DNA of 64,000 nucleotides from Streptomyces globisporus. Lineage in GTDB: Bacteria; Actinomycetota; Actinomycetes; Streptomycetales; Streptomycetaceae. The notes under the pieces were generated by a model, which did not search any database, was not told the origin of the DNA, and worked only from the letters and a program-made list of their open reading frames with translations. The position numbers and the translations under genes are program-made. The stretch covers positions 248,001 to 312,000 of the forward strand of contig BMTG01000005.1 in NCBI GenBank assembly GCA_014649555.1. The letters are read 5' to 3'. Positions 21,199-30,500 of the stretch are shown here, piece by piece; within the stretch, counting starts at the first letter, position 1; every line of letters begins with the position of its first letter.

Positions 21199-22329
21199 TC
21201 AGCCGGAGAGACGCACCGGCATGATCAGGTACTTGTACGCGTCGTCCGCCTCGGCGTCGACGGCCGGGCGGCCACTGAGCAGGGCGGGCTTGGTGGACGT
21301 GGTGAACGAGAGCTGGGCGACCGGGGAGTCGATCGCGCTCAGCCCGTCCAGCAGGAACGTCGGGTTGAAGGCGATCGAGATGTCGTCGCCCTCCAGCACC
21401 GCGTCGACCCTCTCCACAGCCTGTGCGTCGTCGCTCGAACCGGCCTCCAGGATGAGGACGCCCTGCTCGAAGCTGAGCCGTACGGGGGTGTTGCGCTCGG
21501 CGACCAGGGCCACGCGCTTGACGGCCTCGACGAAGGGGGCCGTCTCGATCACCGCGACGGAGTTGAACTCGGTCGGGAACAGCGTGCGGTACTTCGGCAG
21601 GTCGCCTTCGAGCAGCCGCGTGGTCGTGCGGCGCCCGGCGCCCTCGAAACCGATCAGGCCCTCGCCCGCGCCGGAGCCGGAGAGCGCCAGGGTGACCGTG
21701 TCGCCGCTGGTGAGCGCCTTGGCGGTGTCCAGGAGCGTCTTGGCGGGCACCAGGGCGACCGCGGAGGCGTCCGCGTTCTCCGGCTTCCACAGGAACTCGC
21801 GGACCGCGAAGCGGTAGCGGTCGGTGGACGCGAGGGTGACCGTGTCGCCCTCGATCTCGATCCGCACACCGGTGAGCACGGGCAGCGTGTCGTCGCGGCC
21901 TGCGGCGATGGCGACCTGGGCGGCGGCCGAGGCGAAGACCTCACCGGGGACGGTGCCCGTGGCGGTCGGCATCTGCGGCAGCGCGGGGTACTCCTCCACA
22001 GGCAGTGTGTGGAGGGTGAAGCGGGAGGAGCCGCAGACGACCGTGGCCCGCACACCGTCGGTGGAGATCTCCACCGGGCGGTTGGGAAGGGCGCGGCAGA
22101 TGTCGGCGAGCAGCCGGCCGGAGACGAGCACCGTGCCGTCCTCGTCGATCTCCGCGTCGACGGAGACCCGCGCGGAGACCTCGTAGTCGAAGCTGGAGAA
22201 GCTGAGAGCTCCGTCCTCGGCCTTCAGCAGAAGGCCCGCGAGAACGGGCGCCGGCGGACGGGCCGGGAGGCTGCGGGCCACCCAGGCCACCGCCTCCGCG
22301 AGTACATCGCGCTCCACCCGGATCTTCAC
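21199..22329 (-). CDS. dnaN: DNA polymerase III sliding clamp (beta subunit)
   Basis: A 376-residue protein starting at GTG 22329, with AGGAGG ten bases upstream. It begins KIRVERDVLAEAVAWVARSL and has the three repeated clamp domains, ending in the conserved IMPVRL. The dimeric ring tethers the polymerase to DNA and recruits many partners. It is the first gene left of the origin. Confidence 0.98.
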   Translation of the reverse strand: MKIRVERDVLAEAVAWVARSLPARPPAPVLAGLLLKAEDGALSFSSFDYEVSARVSVDAEIDEDGTVLVSGRLLADICRALPNRPVEISTDGVRATVVCGSSRFTLHTLPVEEYPALPQMPTATGTVPGEVFASAAAQVAIAAGRDDTLPVLTGVRIEIEGDTVTLASTDRYRFAVREFLWKPENADASAVALVPAKTLLDTAKALTSGDTVTLALSGSGAGEGLIGFEGAGRRTTTRLLEGDLPKYRTLFPTEFNSVAVIETAPFVEAVKRVALVAERNTPVRLSFEQGVLILEAGSSDDAQAVERVDAVLEGDDISIAFNPTFLLDGLSAIDSPVAQLSFTTSTKPALLSGRPAVDAEADDAYKYLIMPVRLSG

Positions 22330-22549
22330 CGGAACCGCCTCCTGCTGTTGCTCGCTCGCCCTGCTGGCCTTCGTCGTCTGGACCGGAGTCCGCTGCCGAG
22401 ACGGCGGAGGCTCCGGGGTCCAGTCTGACGTACGGCACCGACAGCCGTTGCTGCTCGGGGTCAAGTCGGGCCAAGAGGTTCGCGGCGGTCGACGGTCGAG
22501 TTGTACACAGGCCCCACTTCGAAGCGGATTCCTGGCTAACTCTGGGTGG

Positions 22550-22583
22550 TAGTAGTAGTAGGCCTTGTGGATACCGTGGATAA
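22550..22583. other. candidate origin unwinding element: TAG repeats abutting two DnaA boxes
   Basis: Four TAG triplets (22550-22561) are separated by GCCT from two adjoining boxes, TGTGGATAC (22566-22574) and CGTGGATAA (22575-22583). On the reverse strand this reads box, box, short GC spacer, then a strand whose complement is 3'-GAT-5' repeats. That is the layout of the DnaA-trio element described in Bacillus subtilis. Confidence 0.5.
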
Positions 22584-23190
22584 CGTCGTTTGCGCAGGTC
22601 AGCGACTGTTTTTTGTCCACCGGTCCTGTGGGTGGCGCCCGTGGACAACCCGGGCCTTCTGTGGACGGACGGAAGTTCTGCACACCCGATGCACAGGAGA
22701 GGGCCACTTCTCCCCAGACCTGTCCCCAGCTTTACCCCGGTTCCCCACAGCCCAACCCAGCCCCTTGGTGTGACGCCTTTCACTCCGGGCGGTGAGAGCG
22801 TGTGTTGCGTTGCCGAACAGTGGACAGAGGTGTGGAGAAGCAGGGCTCAGCTGGGGACAACACCCCCCAGCCTGTGGGCGGCCGGTGGACAACGTCGACG
22901 ACCTCCTGTGGAAGAAGATTCTGTCCACAGGCTGTGGATCATCGTTGGCCACAAATCCCCAACCGCATGACCTGGCCTGATGGAGTATCGGCAGCGCGCC
23001 CTGTGGACGCAATATGGACAACTTCCCAGTCCCCAGGCTGTGGACGGAAGATTCCTCGCACATCTGTGGAGAAGGGCCTCTGAGCTGCTCGTATTCGAAC
23101 AGCGGGGGTGCGGCGGGGCACTCGTCGCAGGCTCCGGAAGGCTCACTGAGCGCCTCGGGAAGCTCATCGCTGACCCCGGAAACGCGAAAA

Positions 23191-23228
23191 GCGCCTGCCG
23201 CGGACCGTGGGAGGTCCGCGGCAGGCGC
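23191..23228 (-). terminator. terminator of dnaA
   Basis: A 16-bp perfect stem (GCGCCTGCCGCGGACC) with a 6-base loop is followed on the reverse strand by TTTT, 84 bases after the dnaA stop. It shields oriC from dnaA transcription. Confidence 0.9.
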
Positions 23229-23271
23229 CTCGGAGAAACGCTTCAGGAGAAGCCGGGGAGACGGTGCCGGC

Positions 23272-23307
23272 CGGGTGGGGGCTCGGGTGGGAGCCCGGGT
23301 GGGAGCC
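23272..23307. repeat. three 12-bp tandem repeats after dnaA
   Basis: Three consecutive copies of CGGGTGGGAGCC, the first with two changes at its end, lie between the dnaA stop and its terminator. Confidence 0.7.
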
Positions 23308-23311
23308 GGGG

Positions 23312-25222
23312 TCAGCCGTTCTTGATGCGGTTGGTCAGCTCGGTGACCTGGTTGTAGATGGAGCGGCGCTCCGCCATCAGCGCCCGGATCTTCCGGTCCG
23401 CGTGCATCACCGTCGTATGGTCGCGGCCGCCGAACTGTGCGCCGATCTTCGGCAGCGAGAGGTCGGTGAGCTCGCGGCACAGATACATGGCGATCTGGCG
23501 TGCCGTCACCAGGACCCGACTGCGCGAGGATCCGCAGAGGTCGTCCACGGTGAGCCCGAAGTAGTCCGCGGTGGCCGCCATGATGGCCGGCGCCGTGATC
23601 TCCGGGGCAGACTCCTCGCCGCCCGGGATCAGATCCTTGAGGACGATCTCGGTCAGCCCGAGGTCCACCGGCTGCCGGTTCAGCGAGGCGAAGGCGGTCA
23701 CCCGGATCAGGGCGCCCTCCAGCTCACGGATGTTGCGCGAGATCCGCGAGGCGATGAACTCCAGCACCTCCGGAGGGGCGTTGAGCTGCTCCTGCACCGC
23801 CTTCTTTCGGAGGATCGCGATCCGGGTCTCCAGTTCGGGTGGCTGGACGTCGGTCGTCAGACCCCACTCGAAGCGGTTGCGCAGCCGGTCCTCCAGCGTC
23901 ACCAGCTGCTTGGGCGGCCGGTCCGAGGAGAGCACGATCTGCTTGTTCGCGTTGTGCAGCGTATTGAAGGTGTGGAAGAACTCCTCCTGCGTCGACTCCT
24001 TGCTCGCCAGGAACTGGATGTCGTCGACCAGCAGGATGTCCACGTCGCGGTAGCGCTTGCGGAAGGTGTCGCCCTTGCCGTCGCGGATCGAGTTGATGAA
24101 CTCGTTGGTGAACTCCTCCGAGCTCACGTACCGCACCCGCGTCCCCGGGTAGAGGCTCCGTGCGTAGTGCCCGATGGCGTGCAGCAGGTGCGTCTTGCCG
24201 AGCCCCGACTCCCCATAGATGAACAGGGGGTTGTACGCCTTCGCGGGAGCCTCGGCGACGGCGACGGCCGCGGCGTGCGCGAACCGGTTGGACGCCCCGA
24301 TGACGAAGGTGTCGAAGAGGTACTTCGGGTTCAGCCGGGCGTGCGGCTCGCCGGGACCCGGCGCGGGGGCCGGCTGGGCGCCCATCGGACCGGGGACCGA
24401 ACCGCCGGTCCGCCCCGGGCCGTGGCCCGGACCGCTCTGGCGGTGCTGCGGTTGCTGCTGGTCCTGCCGGTCGGGGCGCTGCTGCTCGTATCCCTGGCGC
24501 TCGGGCGGCTGCGACCGGTAGTCGTGGCCCGGCTGCTGCGGCCGACCGGTGCCGTACGGCTCGCGCCACTGCTCGGCGGCCTGGTCGCGGTACGGCTCCG
24601 AGGGCTGGTCGCGGTACTGCTCGTTCTCGCGGTACGCCTCGCTCTCGCGGTACGGCTCACCGGCGGGCTGCTCGCGGTCCTGGTACCCGCTGTGCCGCGG
24701 CTGCTGCCAGGAGAGGTCTTCCTGGGTACGCGGCCAGGCGCCGGGTTCCGGGCGCTGCTGCTGGTAGTCGGGGTAGGCCGGCCGGGCCGTCGGCATACCG
24801 TCGTCGGAGGGCCGGTGGCCGTATCCGTCGTACGCGTCGCCCCGAGGAGCGTCGTCGCGCGGCTGCGCCGGGTAGCGGTGGTCCTGGCGGCTCCCGTGCT
24901 GCTGATGCGACGGGTGCATCGGGGGCGCCGGCGGGGCGGGGGGCTCGCCGGCGGAGTCGTCGACCGTGATCGCGATCCGGATGGGGCGGCCGCACTCCCG
25001 GGTCAGCGTCTCGCTGATGAGCGGCGCGAGCCGGCCCTCCAGGACGCGCTTGCCCCATTCATTGGGGACGGCCAGCAGTGCGGTGTCCGCGACGAGTGCC
25101 AGCGGCTGGCAGCGCTCGATCCACTGCTTGTCCTTCGGCTCGATGCCCTGCTGGCCCTCCCCGAGGAGTTGTTCCAGCACTCGCGGCCACACTGCGGCAA
25201 GATCGGCAGGTACGTCAGCCAC
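23312..25222 (-). CDS. dnaA: chromosomal replication initiator DnaA
   Basis: A 636-residue initiator, starting at GTG 25222 ([20 protein letters not shown]). Domain I covers about residues 1-85. Domain II is an unusually long Gln/Arg/Tyr/Pro-rich linker (about 90-290), a feature of Streptomyces DnaA. The AAA+ domain has Walker [10 protein letters not shown] and Walker [11 protein letters not shown]. The DNA-binding domain ends with [15 protein letters not shown], the signature that reads DnaA boxes. It recognises the boxes in oriC and those at its own promoter, implying autoregulation. Confidence 0.98.
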   Translation of the reverse strand: MADVPADLAAVWPRVLEQLLGEGQQGIEPKDKQWIERCQPLALVADTALLAVPNEWGKRVLEGRLAPLISETLTRECGRPIRIAITVDDSAGEPPAPPAPPMHPSHQQHGSRQDHRYPAQPRDDAPRGDAYDGYGHRPSDDGMPTARPAYPDYQQQRPEPGAWPRTQEDLSWQQPRHSGYQDREQPAGEPYRESEAYRENEQYRDQPSEPYRDQAAEQWREPYGTGRPQQPGHDYRSQPPERQGYEQQRPDRQDQQQPQHRQSGPGHGPGRTGGSVPGPMGAQPAPAPGPGEPHARLNPKYLFDTFVIGASNRFAHAAAVAVAEAPAKAYNPLFIYGESGLGKTHLLHAIGHYARSLYPGTRVRYVSSEEFTNEFINSIRDGKGDTFRKRYRDVDILLVDDIQFLASKESTQEEFFHTFNTLHNANKQIVLSSDRPPKQLVTLEDRLRNRFEWGLTTDVQPPELETRIAILRKKAVQEQLNAPPEVLEFIASRISRNIRELEGALIRVTAFASLNRQPVDLGLTEIVLKDLIPGGEESAPEITAPAIMAATADYFGLTVDDLCGSSRSRVLVTARQIAMYLCRELTDLSLPKIGAQFGGRDHTTVMHADRKIRALMAERRSIYNQVTELTNRIKNG

Positions 25223-25327
25223 AAGGCACGCTCTCTCGCATGTCCCACGAATGTGTGGTTCTCGGGACGGGATGGGTCGGGTCGGGTGAGCCCGGCAGTC
25301 GGGAAGGAAAAGAACCGGAGTTCCGTC

Positions 25328-25382
25328 ACGGTAGTCAGGCCGACCCGCGCGGTTCAAGTTGTTGTCCACAGGCTGTGCACAA
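25328..25382 (-). promoter_or_regulatory. dnaA promoter with two DnaA boxes
   Basis: On the reverse strand, -35 TTGAAC (25352-25357) and -10 TACCGT (25328-25333) are 18 bases apart. Directly upstream are TTGTCCACA (25362-25370, a perfect box) and TGTGCACAA (25374-25382, one change), in opposite orientations. DnaA binding here would regulate its own gene, as reported for Streptomyces. Confidence 0.75.
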
Positions 25383-25404
25383 TGGGGGGTCGCGCGGAGC
25401 CGGT

Positions 25405-25434
25405 TTGACCGGATGGCGTAGCCGCGCGTACCGT
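25405..25434 (+). promoter_or_regulatory. rpmH promoter
   Basis: -35 TTGACC (25405-25410), an 18-base spacer and -10 TACCGT (25429-25434) point toward rpmH. This leaves a leader of about 160 bases before the rpmH start. The gap between dnaA and rpmH (25223-25602) holds no other gene. Confidence 0.6.
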
Positions 25435-25602
25435 GACCAGGTCGAGTTGTCGATGGCTGCTGCCGCCTGCCTCCGATGGGCAAAGATCACGATCTGTGAT
25501 TGTGAAGCGGTGCACTAAGGCGTTTACGCGAGTTCCTCGTGGGCGCACGGTGACAGCCAGGCGATGTCCCGCCAAGACACGAATCATTTCTGGAGCCCCC
25601 GA

Positions 25603-25740
25603 GTGAGCAAGCGCACCTTCCAGCCGAACAACCGCCGTCGTGCCAAGACCCACGGCTTCCGTCTGCGCATGCGTACCCGTGCCGGCCGTGCGATCCTCGC
25701 GAACCGCCGCGGCAAGGGCCGCAGCAGCCTGTCCGCCTGA
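25603..25740 (+). CDS. rpmH: 50S ribosomal protein L34
   Basis: A 45-residue, very basic protein starting at GTG 25603, with TGGAG upstream. The whole sequence is the L34 signature ([20 protein letters not shown], then [20 protein letters not shown]). It is part of the large ribosomal subunit and the first gene of the conserved rpmH-rnpA-yidD-yidC block. Confidence 0.98.
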
Positions 25741-25759
25741 TCGCTCACAGGTTCATGCC

Positions 25760-26131
25760 GTGCTGCCTACCGAGAATCGGCTGAGGCGGCGCGAGGACTT
25801 CGCGACCGCGGTACGACGAGGACGTCGAGCCGGACGTCCGCTGCTCGTCGTCCATCTACGCAGCGGTGAAACGGACCCGCACGTGACAGGGGAGACTGTT
25901 CCCCCGCCGCGTGCGGGTTTCGTTGTCAGCAAGGCCGTGGGGGGTGCCGTCGTCCGCACCGCGGTGAAGCGGAAGCTTCGCCACCTGGTCCGCGACCGGC
26001 TGGCTCAGCTGCCCCCCGGTAGCCTTGTTGTCGTACGGGCGCTGCCCGGTGCGGGCGACGCCGACCATGCACAGCTGGCCCGAGACCTGGATGCCGCTCT
26101 TCAGCGGCTGCTGGGAGGGGGCGCGCGATGA
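25760..26131 (+). CDS. rnpA: ribonuclease P protein component
   Basis: A 123-residue basic protein starting at GTG 25760, 19 bases after rpmH. It has the conserved segment [22 protein letters not shown], which contains the RNR-type RNA-binding helix ([12 protein letters not shown]). It helps the RNase P RNA to cleave the 5' leaders of tRNA precursors. The stop overlaps the yidD start (ATGA). Confidence 0.97.
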   Translation: MLPTENRLRRREDFATAVRRGRRAGRPLLVVHLRSGETDPHVTGETVPPPRAGFVVSKAVGGAVVRTAVKRKLRHLVRDRLAQLPPGSLVVVRALPGAGDADHAQLARDLDAALQRLLGGGAR

Positions 26132-26487
26132 AGTACCCGCTGCTTGCTCTCATCAAGCTGTACCAGTGGACGATCAGTCCACTCCTCGGGCCTGTCTGCC
26201 GTTATTACCCGTCGTGTTCCCACTATGGATATACGTCGATCGACAGGCACGGTGCGATCAAGGGAACAGCGCTGACCGCTTGGCGCATCCTGCGGTGCAA
26301 TCCGTGGTCACCCGGCGGTGTGGATCATGTTCCGCCTCGTAAGCGTCCGCGGTGGCACGAGCTGCTGCGCAATGCCCTGCGCGGCGAAAAGGGCGGGCAG
26401 TCCGCCGCTGATGTGCCGTCCGGGGGGTCGGTCTCCGAACCTCCGAGCCCGGCCGCAGAGACCTCGCCCAATGCTCAAGGAGCCTGA
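26128..26487 (+). CDS. yidD: membrane protein insertion efficiency factor YidD
   Basis: A 119-residue protein whose ATG overlaps the rnpA stop. The core ([20 protein letters not shown], then [11 protein letters not shown] and [19 protein letters not shown]) is the full YidD signature, with its Cys residues and amphipathic N-terminal helix. The last 45 residues are a Ser/Pro/Glu-rich extension. It assists YidC-dependent insertion at the inner face of the membrane. Confidence 0.95.
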   Translation: MKYPLLALIKLYQWTISPLLGPVCRYYPSCSHYGYTSIDRHGAIKGTALTAWRILRCNPWSPGGVDHVPPRKRPRWHELLRNALRGEKGGQSAADVPSGGSVSEPPSPAAETSPNAQGA

Positions 26488-26490
26488 TTA

Positions 26491-27756
26491 GTGGACACGA
26501 TTGCCAGTCTGTTCAGCTTTATCACCACACCTGTCTCATGGGTCATCGTCCAGTTCCACAAGATCTACGGAGCGCTCTTCGGCGATGACTCCGGGTGGGC
26601 CTGGGGTCTGTCGATCGTTTCCCTGGTGGTGCTGATCCGGATCTGCCTGATCCCGCTTTTCGTGAAGCAGATCAAGTCGACCCGCAACATGCAGGTGCTC
26701 CAGCCGAAGATGAAGGCGATCCAGGAGCGCTACAAGAACGACAAGCAGCGTCAGTCCGAAGAGATGATGAAGCTGTACAAGGAGACGGGCACCAACCCGC
26801 TCTCCTCGTGCCTTCCCATCCTGGCGCAGTCCCCGTTCTTCTTCGCCCTGTACCACGTGCTGTCGTCCATCGCCTCGGGCAAGAAGATCGGCGCGATCAA
26901 CCAGGACCTTCTGGACAGCGCCCGTCAGGCCCACATCTTCGGTGCCCCGCTCGCGGCGAAGTTCACGGACAGCGTCGAGAAGGTCACCTCGCTCGACGCT
27001 TCCCTGACGGACGTCCGGATCGTCACCGCGATCATGATCGTGCTGATGTCGGCATCGCAGTTCTTCACCCAGCGCCAGCTGATGACGAAGAACGTCGACC
27101 TGACGGTGAAGACCCCGTACATGCAGCAGCAGAAGATGCTGATGTACATCTTCCCGGTCATCTTCGCCGTGATGGGCATCAACTTCCCCGTCGGTGTCCT
27201 CGTCTACTGGCTGACCACCAACGTCTGGACCATGGGTCAGCAGATGTACGTGATCAACCAGAATCCGACGCCGGGCAGCAAGGCGCAGGACGCCTACCTC
27301 CAGCGGGTGCTCAAGAGTGTGACCTCCCACGGCGAGGTGCGTGGCCGTACCCGGCGCAAGATGGTCAAGGCGATCGTCGCCAAGGGCTCCGACCGCAACG
27401 ACATCGAGCGCAAGTTCATCACCGGTCTCGGCAAGCTGGGTCTCGCGGCCCAGGAGGACGGCACGGTGGCGAAGAGTGAGGCCGCCGCGGCCGACGCCGA
27501 GGGCGGTCAGGCGCACAAGCGCCAGCAGCCCAAGCGCCAGACCAAGGCGAAGCGCCAGACGACCGGTCACGCGACGGCGGAAGCCAAGGACACGGAGTCC
27601 GCGGCCGCCGGTTCCAAGACCTCGCTCGAGAAGCAGGACGCACCGCAGGACAGCAAGCCGAAGTCGGCGGGCAAGCCCGCCTCCGGCTCCTCACGCCAAG
27701 CCAAGTCCGGGCAGCGCAAGGGTCCGCAGCGGCCCAAGCACCCGTCCAAGAAGTAA
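26491..27756 (+). CDS. yidC: membrane protein insertase YidC
   Basis: A 421-residue insertase starting at GTG 26491, with AAGGAG ten bases upstream. It is of the five-helix type without the large periplasmic domain of E. coli. Conserved parts are [19 protein letters not shown] (hydrophilic-groove Arg), [20 protein letters not shown] and [20 protein letters not shown]. The C-terminal 130 residues form a long Lys/Gln/Ser-rich cytoplasmic tail, suited to ribosome contact. It works with SecYEG or alone. Confidence 0.97.
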   Translation: MDTIASLFSFITTPVSWVIVQFHKIYGALFGDDSGWAWGLSIVSLVVLIRICLIPLFVKQIKSTRNMQVLQPKMKAIQERYKNDKQRQSEEMMKLYKETGTNPLSSCLPILAQSPFFFALYHVLSSIASGKKIGAINQDLLDSARQAHIFGAPLAAKFTDSVEKVTSLDASLTDVRIVTAIMIVLMSASQFFTQRQLMTKNVDLTVKTPYMQQQKMLMYIFPVIFAVMGINFPVGVLVYWLTTNVWTMGQQMYVINQNPTPGSKAQDAYLQRVLKSVTSHGEVRGRTRRKMVKAIVAKGSDRNDIERKFITGLGKLGLAAQEDGTVAKSEAAAADAEGGQAHKRQQPKRQTKAKRQTTGHATAEAKDTESAAAGSKTSLEKQDAPQDSKPKSAGKPASGSSRQAKSGQRKGPQRPKHPSKK

Positions 27757-27770
27757 GAAGGAGTCCATCC

Positions 27771-28286
27771 GTGACGGAAGGCACCACCTCCACGGCCGCC
27801 GCTGAGGCGGGCAGCGACACCCTGACCCGCCTGGAGCAGGAGGGCGAGATCGCGGCCGACTACCTCGAGGGACTGCTCGACATCGCCGACCTCGACGGCG
27901 ACATCGACATGGACGTCGAGGCGGACCGGGCCGCGGTGTCGATCATCAGTGAATCGGCACGTGATCTCCAGAAGCTCGTGGGCCGTGACGGCGAGGTCCT
28001 GGAGGCGCTCCAGGAGCTGACGCGGCTGGCCGTCCACCGGGAGACCGGCGACCGAAGCCGTCTGATGCTGGACATCGGCGGCTTCCGGGCCAAGAAGCGC
28101 GAGATCCTCGCGGAGCTGGGTGCCAAGGCCGCGAACGAGGTCAGGAGCACGGGCGAGCCGGTGAAGCTGGACCCGATGACGCCGTTCGAGCGCAAGGTCG
28201 TGCACGACGCGATCGCCGCGGCCGGTCTCCGGAGCGAGTCGGAGGGCGAGGAGCCGCAGCGCTTCGTCGTCGTTCTCCCGGCCTGA
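27771..28286 (+). CDS. jag: Jag/KhpB-type RNA-binding protein (KH-R3H)
   Basis: A 171-residue protein starting at GTG 27771, 14 bases after yidC. It has a KH domain (about 55-105; ISESARDLQKLVGRDGEVLE carries the GxxG-like loop GRDG) and an R3H domain (about 106-171; LDPMTPFERKVVHDAIAAAG). The Jag-N domain of Firmicutes is absent, as usual in actinobacteria. It binds RNA. KhpB homologues influence cell shape and elongation, which is only suggestive for Streptomyces. Confidence 0.94.
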   Translation: MTEGTTSTAAAEAGSDTLTRLEQEGEIAADYLEGLLDIADLDGDIDMDVEADRAAVSIISESARDLQKLVGRDGEVLEALQELTRLAVHRETGDRSRLMLDIGGFRAKKREILAELGAKAANEVRSTGEPVKLDPMTPFERKVVHDAIAAAGLRSESEGEEPQRFVVVLPA

Positions 28287-28302
28287 CCGGATCCTTGTAC
28301 TG

Positions 28303-28332
28303 TCGGCCCCGTCTGTACGCAGGCGGGGCCGA
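28303..28332 (+). terminator. terminator between jag and rsmG
   Basis: A 13-bp stem with one G-T pair (TCGGCCCCGTCTG) and a 4-base loop is followed by TCTTTGT. Confidence 0.8.
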
Positions 28333-28395
28333 TCTTTGTCAGCCTGATAGTCAGCCACCCACAGTGCGCGAGTGCGGTACGGAAGGACGGTCCCC

Positions 28396-29112
28396 GTGAC
28401 GGAGGCAGCAGAGCTCCCCCAGGCACCTGCGGAGGCGCGGGCGGTGTTCGGAGAGCTCTTCCCGGAGGCTGTCCGGTACGCGGAGCTTCTGGCGGATGCC
28501 GGGGTCAAGCGCGGCCTGATCGGCCCGCGTGAGGTCCCCCGGCTGTGGGAGCGGCACCTGCTGAACTGCGCGGTGCTTTCCGAGGTCGTGCCCGAGGGTG
28601 TCACCGTCTGCGATGTGGGCTCGGGCGCGGGTCTGCCCGGCATCCCGCTGGCTCTGGTGCGCCCCGACCTCAAGATCACCCTGCTGGAGCCGCTGCTCCG
28701 GCGGACGAACTTCCTCCAGGAGGTCGTCGAGCTGCTCGGCCTGGACCATGTCACGGTCGTACGCGGCCGGGCCGAGGAGGTCCTCGGGACACTGCAGCCC
28801 GTTCAGGTGGTGACCGCCCGTGCGGTGGCGCCGCTGGACCGGCTTGCGGGCTGGGGCGTTCCCCTGCTGAAGCCGTACGGGGAGATGCTTGCGCTCAAGG
28901 GCGACACCGCGGAGGAGGAGATCGCCGGCGCCAGGGCCGCGCTCAGCAAGCTCGGTGTCGTGGAGACCGAGGTGCTCCACGTCGGTGAGGGCGTGGTCGA
29001 CCCGCTCTCCACGGTGGTCCGTGTCGTGGTGGGCGAGAGCCCGGGCGGTGTGAGGTTCGCCGCAAAGAGGGCCAAGGCCGCTCGCACGGGGCGCACGCGC
29101 AGGCGCCGCTGA
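28396..29112 (+). CDS. rsmG: 16S rRNA (guanine-N7) methyltransferase RsmG
   Basis: A 238-residue methyltransferase starting at GTG 28396, preceded by GGAAGGA. The AdoMet-binding motif is [20 protein letters not shown] (about residues 72-91) and a second conserved stretch is [15 protein letters not shown]. It methylates G527 (E. coli numbering) of 16S rRNA. Loss of this gene in Streptomyces is known to give low-level streptomycin resistance and antibiotic overproduction. The C-terminus is very basic. Confidence 0.96.
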   Translation: MTEAAELPQAPAEARAVFGELFPEAVRYAELLADAGVKRGLIGPREVPRLWERHLLNCAVLSEVVPEGVTVCDVGSGAGLPGIPLALVRPDLKITLLEPLLRRTNFLQEVVELLGLDHVTVVRGRAEEVLGTLQPVQVVTARAVAPLDRLAGWGVPLLKPYGEMLALKGDTAEEEIAGARAALSKLGVVETEVLHVGEGVVDPLSTVVRVVVGESPGGVRFAAKRAKAARTGRTRRRR

Positions 29113-29474
29113 GGCGGCGACATCCCGCGGCTGGTAGGGCTCAGGGGTGTGCGTTATGCGGACTCTGATACCGCTCAGGTTACTTAGCAGCGTTTCGGCC
29201 GGAAAGTAGCGATACCTCACCGCTGCGGAGTGTCGTGGCCTGGTAGTTGCTCCGCAGAGGCATCGTGTTTCACGTGAAACGTCGCTCTCTGCTGCAGGGA
29301 ATCATCAGCCGCGGTCGTGCGGCTGCCACGCCGCGCGACCGCAAGCCCGGACGGGTGGCCGGGTTGTCCACACGCACGGATTCATCCACAGAACAGCGGG
29401 CCTCGCTGGTTCACGACCCCGAAAGCATGGCAGGCTCTGTTCATTGCGAGCCTGAAGTCGAGGAGAGTGAATCC
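29113..29474 (+). promoter_or_regulatory. parAB leader with one parS and two DnaA boxes
   Basis: This gap contains parS (29267-29280), a perfect DnaA box TTGTCCACA (29364-29372) and a second box TCATCCACA (29382-29390). No promoter hexamers stand out clearly. It should hold the parAB promoter or promoters. Confidence 0.6.
29267..29280. other. parS: parS site 1
   Basis: Perfect GTTTCACGTGAAAC in the parA leader, 208 bases upstream of the chosen parA start. The dyad does not extend beyond the 14 bases. ParB binds such sites to build the segregation complex. Confidence 0.95.
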
Positions 29475-30500
29475 TTGCGGTCCGACGCCAACATCGCGGG
29501 ACCGATGACCGACCCGGTCCCCGGTCCCCGAACCGAGTCCGTGGGTGAGGGTGTTTCACGTGAAACACCGCCGCCGATGGACGACACACCCATCGGCCGT
29601 GCCGCTCAGCTGGCGGTCGAGGCCCTTGGCCGCGCCGGCGAAGGGCTGCCCCGTCCTGACCGCACCCGCGTCATGGTCGTGGCCAACCAGAAGGGCGGGG
29701 TCGGCAAGACGACCACGACGGTCAACCTTGCCGCTTCGCTGGCCCTGCACGGTGCGCGCGTTCTGGTGGTCGACCTCGACCCGCAGGGCAACGCCTCCAC
29801 GGCTCTGGGCATCGATCACCATGCCGATGTCCCCTCGATCTACGACGTCCTGGTGGACAGCCGCCCCCTCTCCGAGGTGGTCCAGCCCGTACCGGACGTC
29901 GAGGGTCTCTTCTGTGCCCCCGCGACCATCGATCTCGCCGGTGCGGAGATCGAGCTGGTCTCGCTGGTGGCACGGGAGAGCCGTCTTCAACGGGCGATCC
30001 AGGCGTACGAGCAGCCACTGGACTACATCCTCATCGACTGCCCGCCCTCGCTGGGCCTGCTGACGGTGAATGCACTGGTGGCTGGTGCCGAGGTGCTGAT
30101 CCCCATCCAGTGCGAGTACTACGCGTTGGAAGGCCTGGGACAGCTCCTGCGGAACGTCGACCTGGTGCGGGGCCATCTGAACCCGGATCTGCATGTCTCG
30201 ACGATCCTGCTGACGATGTACGACGGCCGGACGAGGCTCGCCTCCCAGGTCGCCGAGGAGGTCCGTACCCACTTCGGCAAGGAAGTGCTGCGGACGAGCA
30301 TCCCGCGGTCGGTGCGTATCTCGGAGGCGCCGAGCTACGGGCAGACCGTGCTGACCTACGACCCGGGATCCAGCGGCTCGCTCTCGTATCTCGAAGCTGC
30401 CCGGGAGATCGCCCTGCGGGGCGTCGGTGTGCACTACGAGGCTCAGCACGCCCACACGAGCATTCAGAACAGCCAGCAGAACGCGGAGGGCCTTCAGTGA
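29475..30500 (+). CDS. parA: chromosome-partitioning ATPase ParA
   Basis: A 341-residue Walker-type ATPase. The start is uncertain. I choose TTG 29475 because AGGAGAG lies nine bases upstream; ATG 29427 would give 357 residues but has only a weak GAAAG, and ATG 29577 has none. The deviant Walker A is KGGVGKTTTTVNLAASLALH, Walker B is YILIDCPPSLG, and the body matches Soj/ParA proteins throughout. ParA forms filaments along aerial hyphae and positions ParB-parS complexes before sporulation septation. A parS site lies inside its N-terminal coding region and encodes VSRET. The stop overlaps the parB start. Confidence 0.95.
   Translation: MRSDANIAGPMTDPVPGPRTESVGEGVSRETPPPMDDTPIGRAAQLAVEALGRAGEGLPRPDRTRVMVVANQKGGVGKTTTTVNLAASLALHGARVLVVDLDPQGNASTALGIDHHADVPSIYDVLVDSRPLSEVVQPVPDVEGLFCAPATIDLAGAEIELVSLVARESRLQRAIQAYEQPLDYILIDCPPSLGLLTVNALVAGAEVLIPIQCEYYALEGLGQLLRNVDLVRGHLNPDLHVSTILLTMYDGRTRLASQVAEEVRTHFGKEVLRTSIPRSVRISEAPSYGQTVLTYDPGSSGSLSYLEAAREIALRGVGVHYEAQHAHTSIQNSQQNAEGLQ
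29553..29566. other. parS: parS site 2, inside parA
   Basis: Perfect GTTTCACGTGAAAC, with the dyad extended to 20 bp (29550-29569). It is in frame with parA as Val-Ser-Arg-Glu-Thr, within the poorly conserved N-terminal extension. Confidence 0.95.

Larger units (their letters stand above)
22330..23311. other. oriC: chromosomal replication origin oriC
   Basis: A 982-base non-coding interval between dnaN and dnaA with a dense field of DnaA boxes. Those I can place are at 22501, 22566, 22575, 22613, 22640, 22660, 22819, 22831, 22852, 22884, 22921, 22933, 22945, 23002, 23013, 23039, 23065, and a weaker one near 22906 (start positions). Several match TTGTCCAC, CTGTCCACA, TTCTCCACA or CCGTCCACA on one strand or the other. 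The number is close to the 19 boxes known in other Streptomyces origins. Boxes fall in two fields, 22501-22668 and 22819-23073. A TAG repeat abuts the 22566/22575 pair. Confidence 0.95.
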
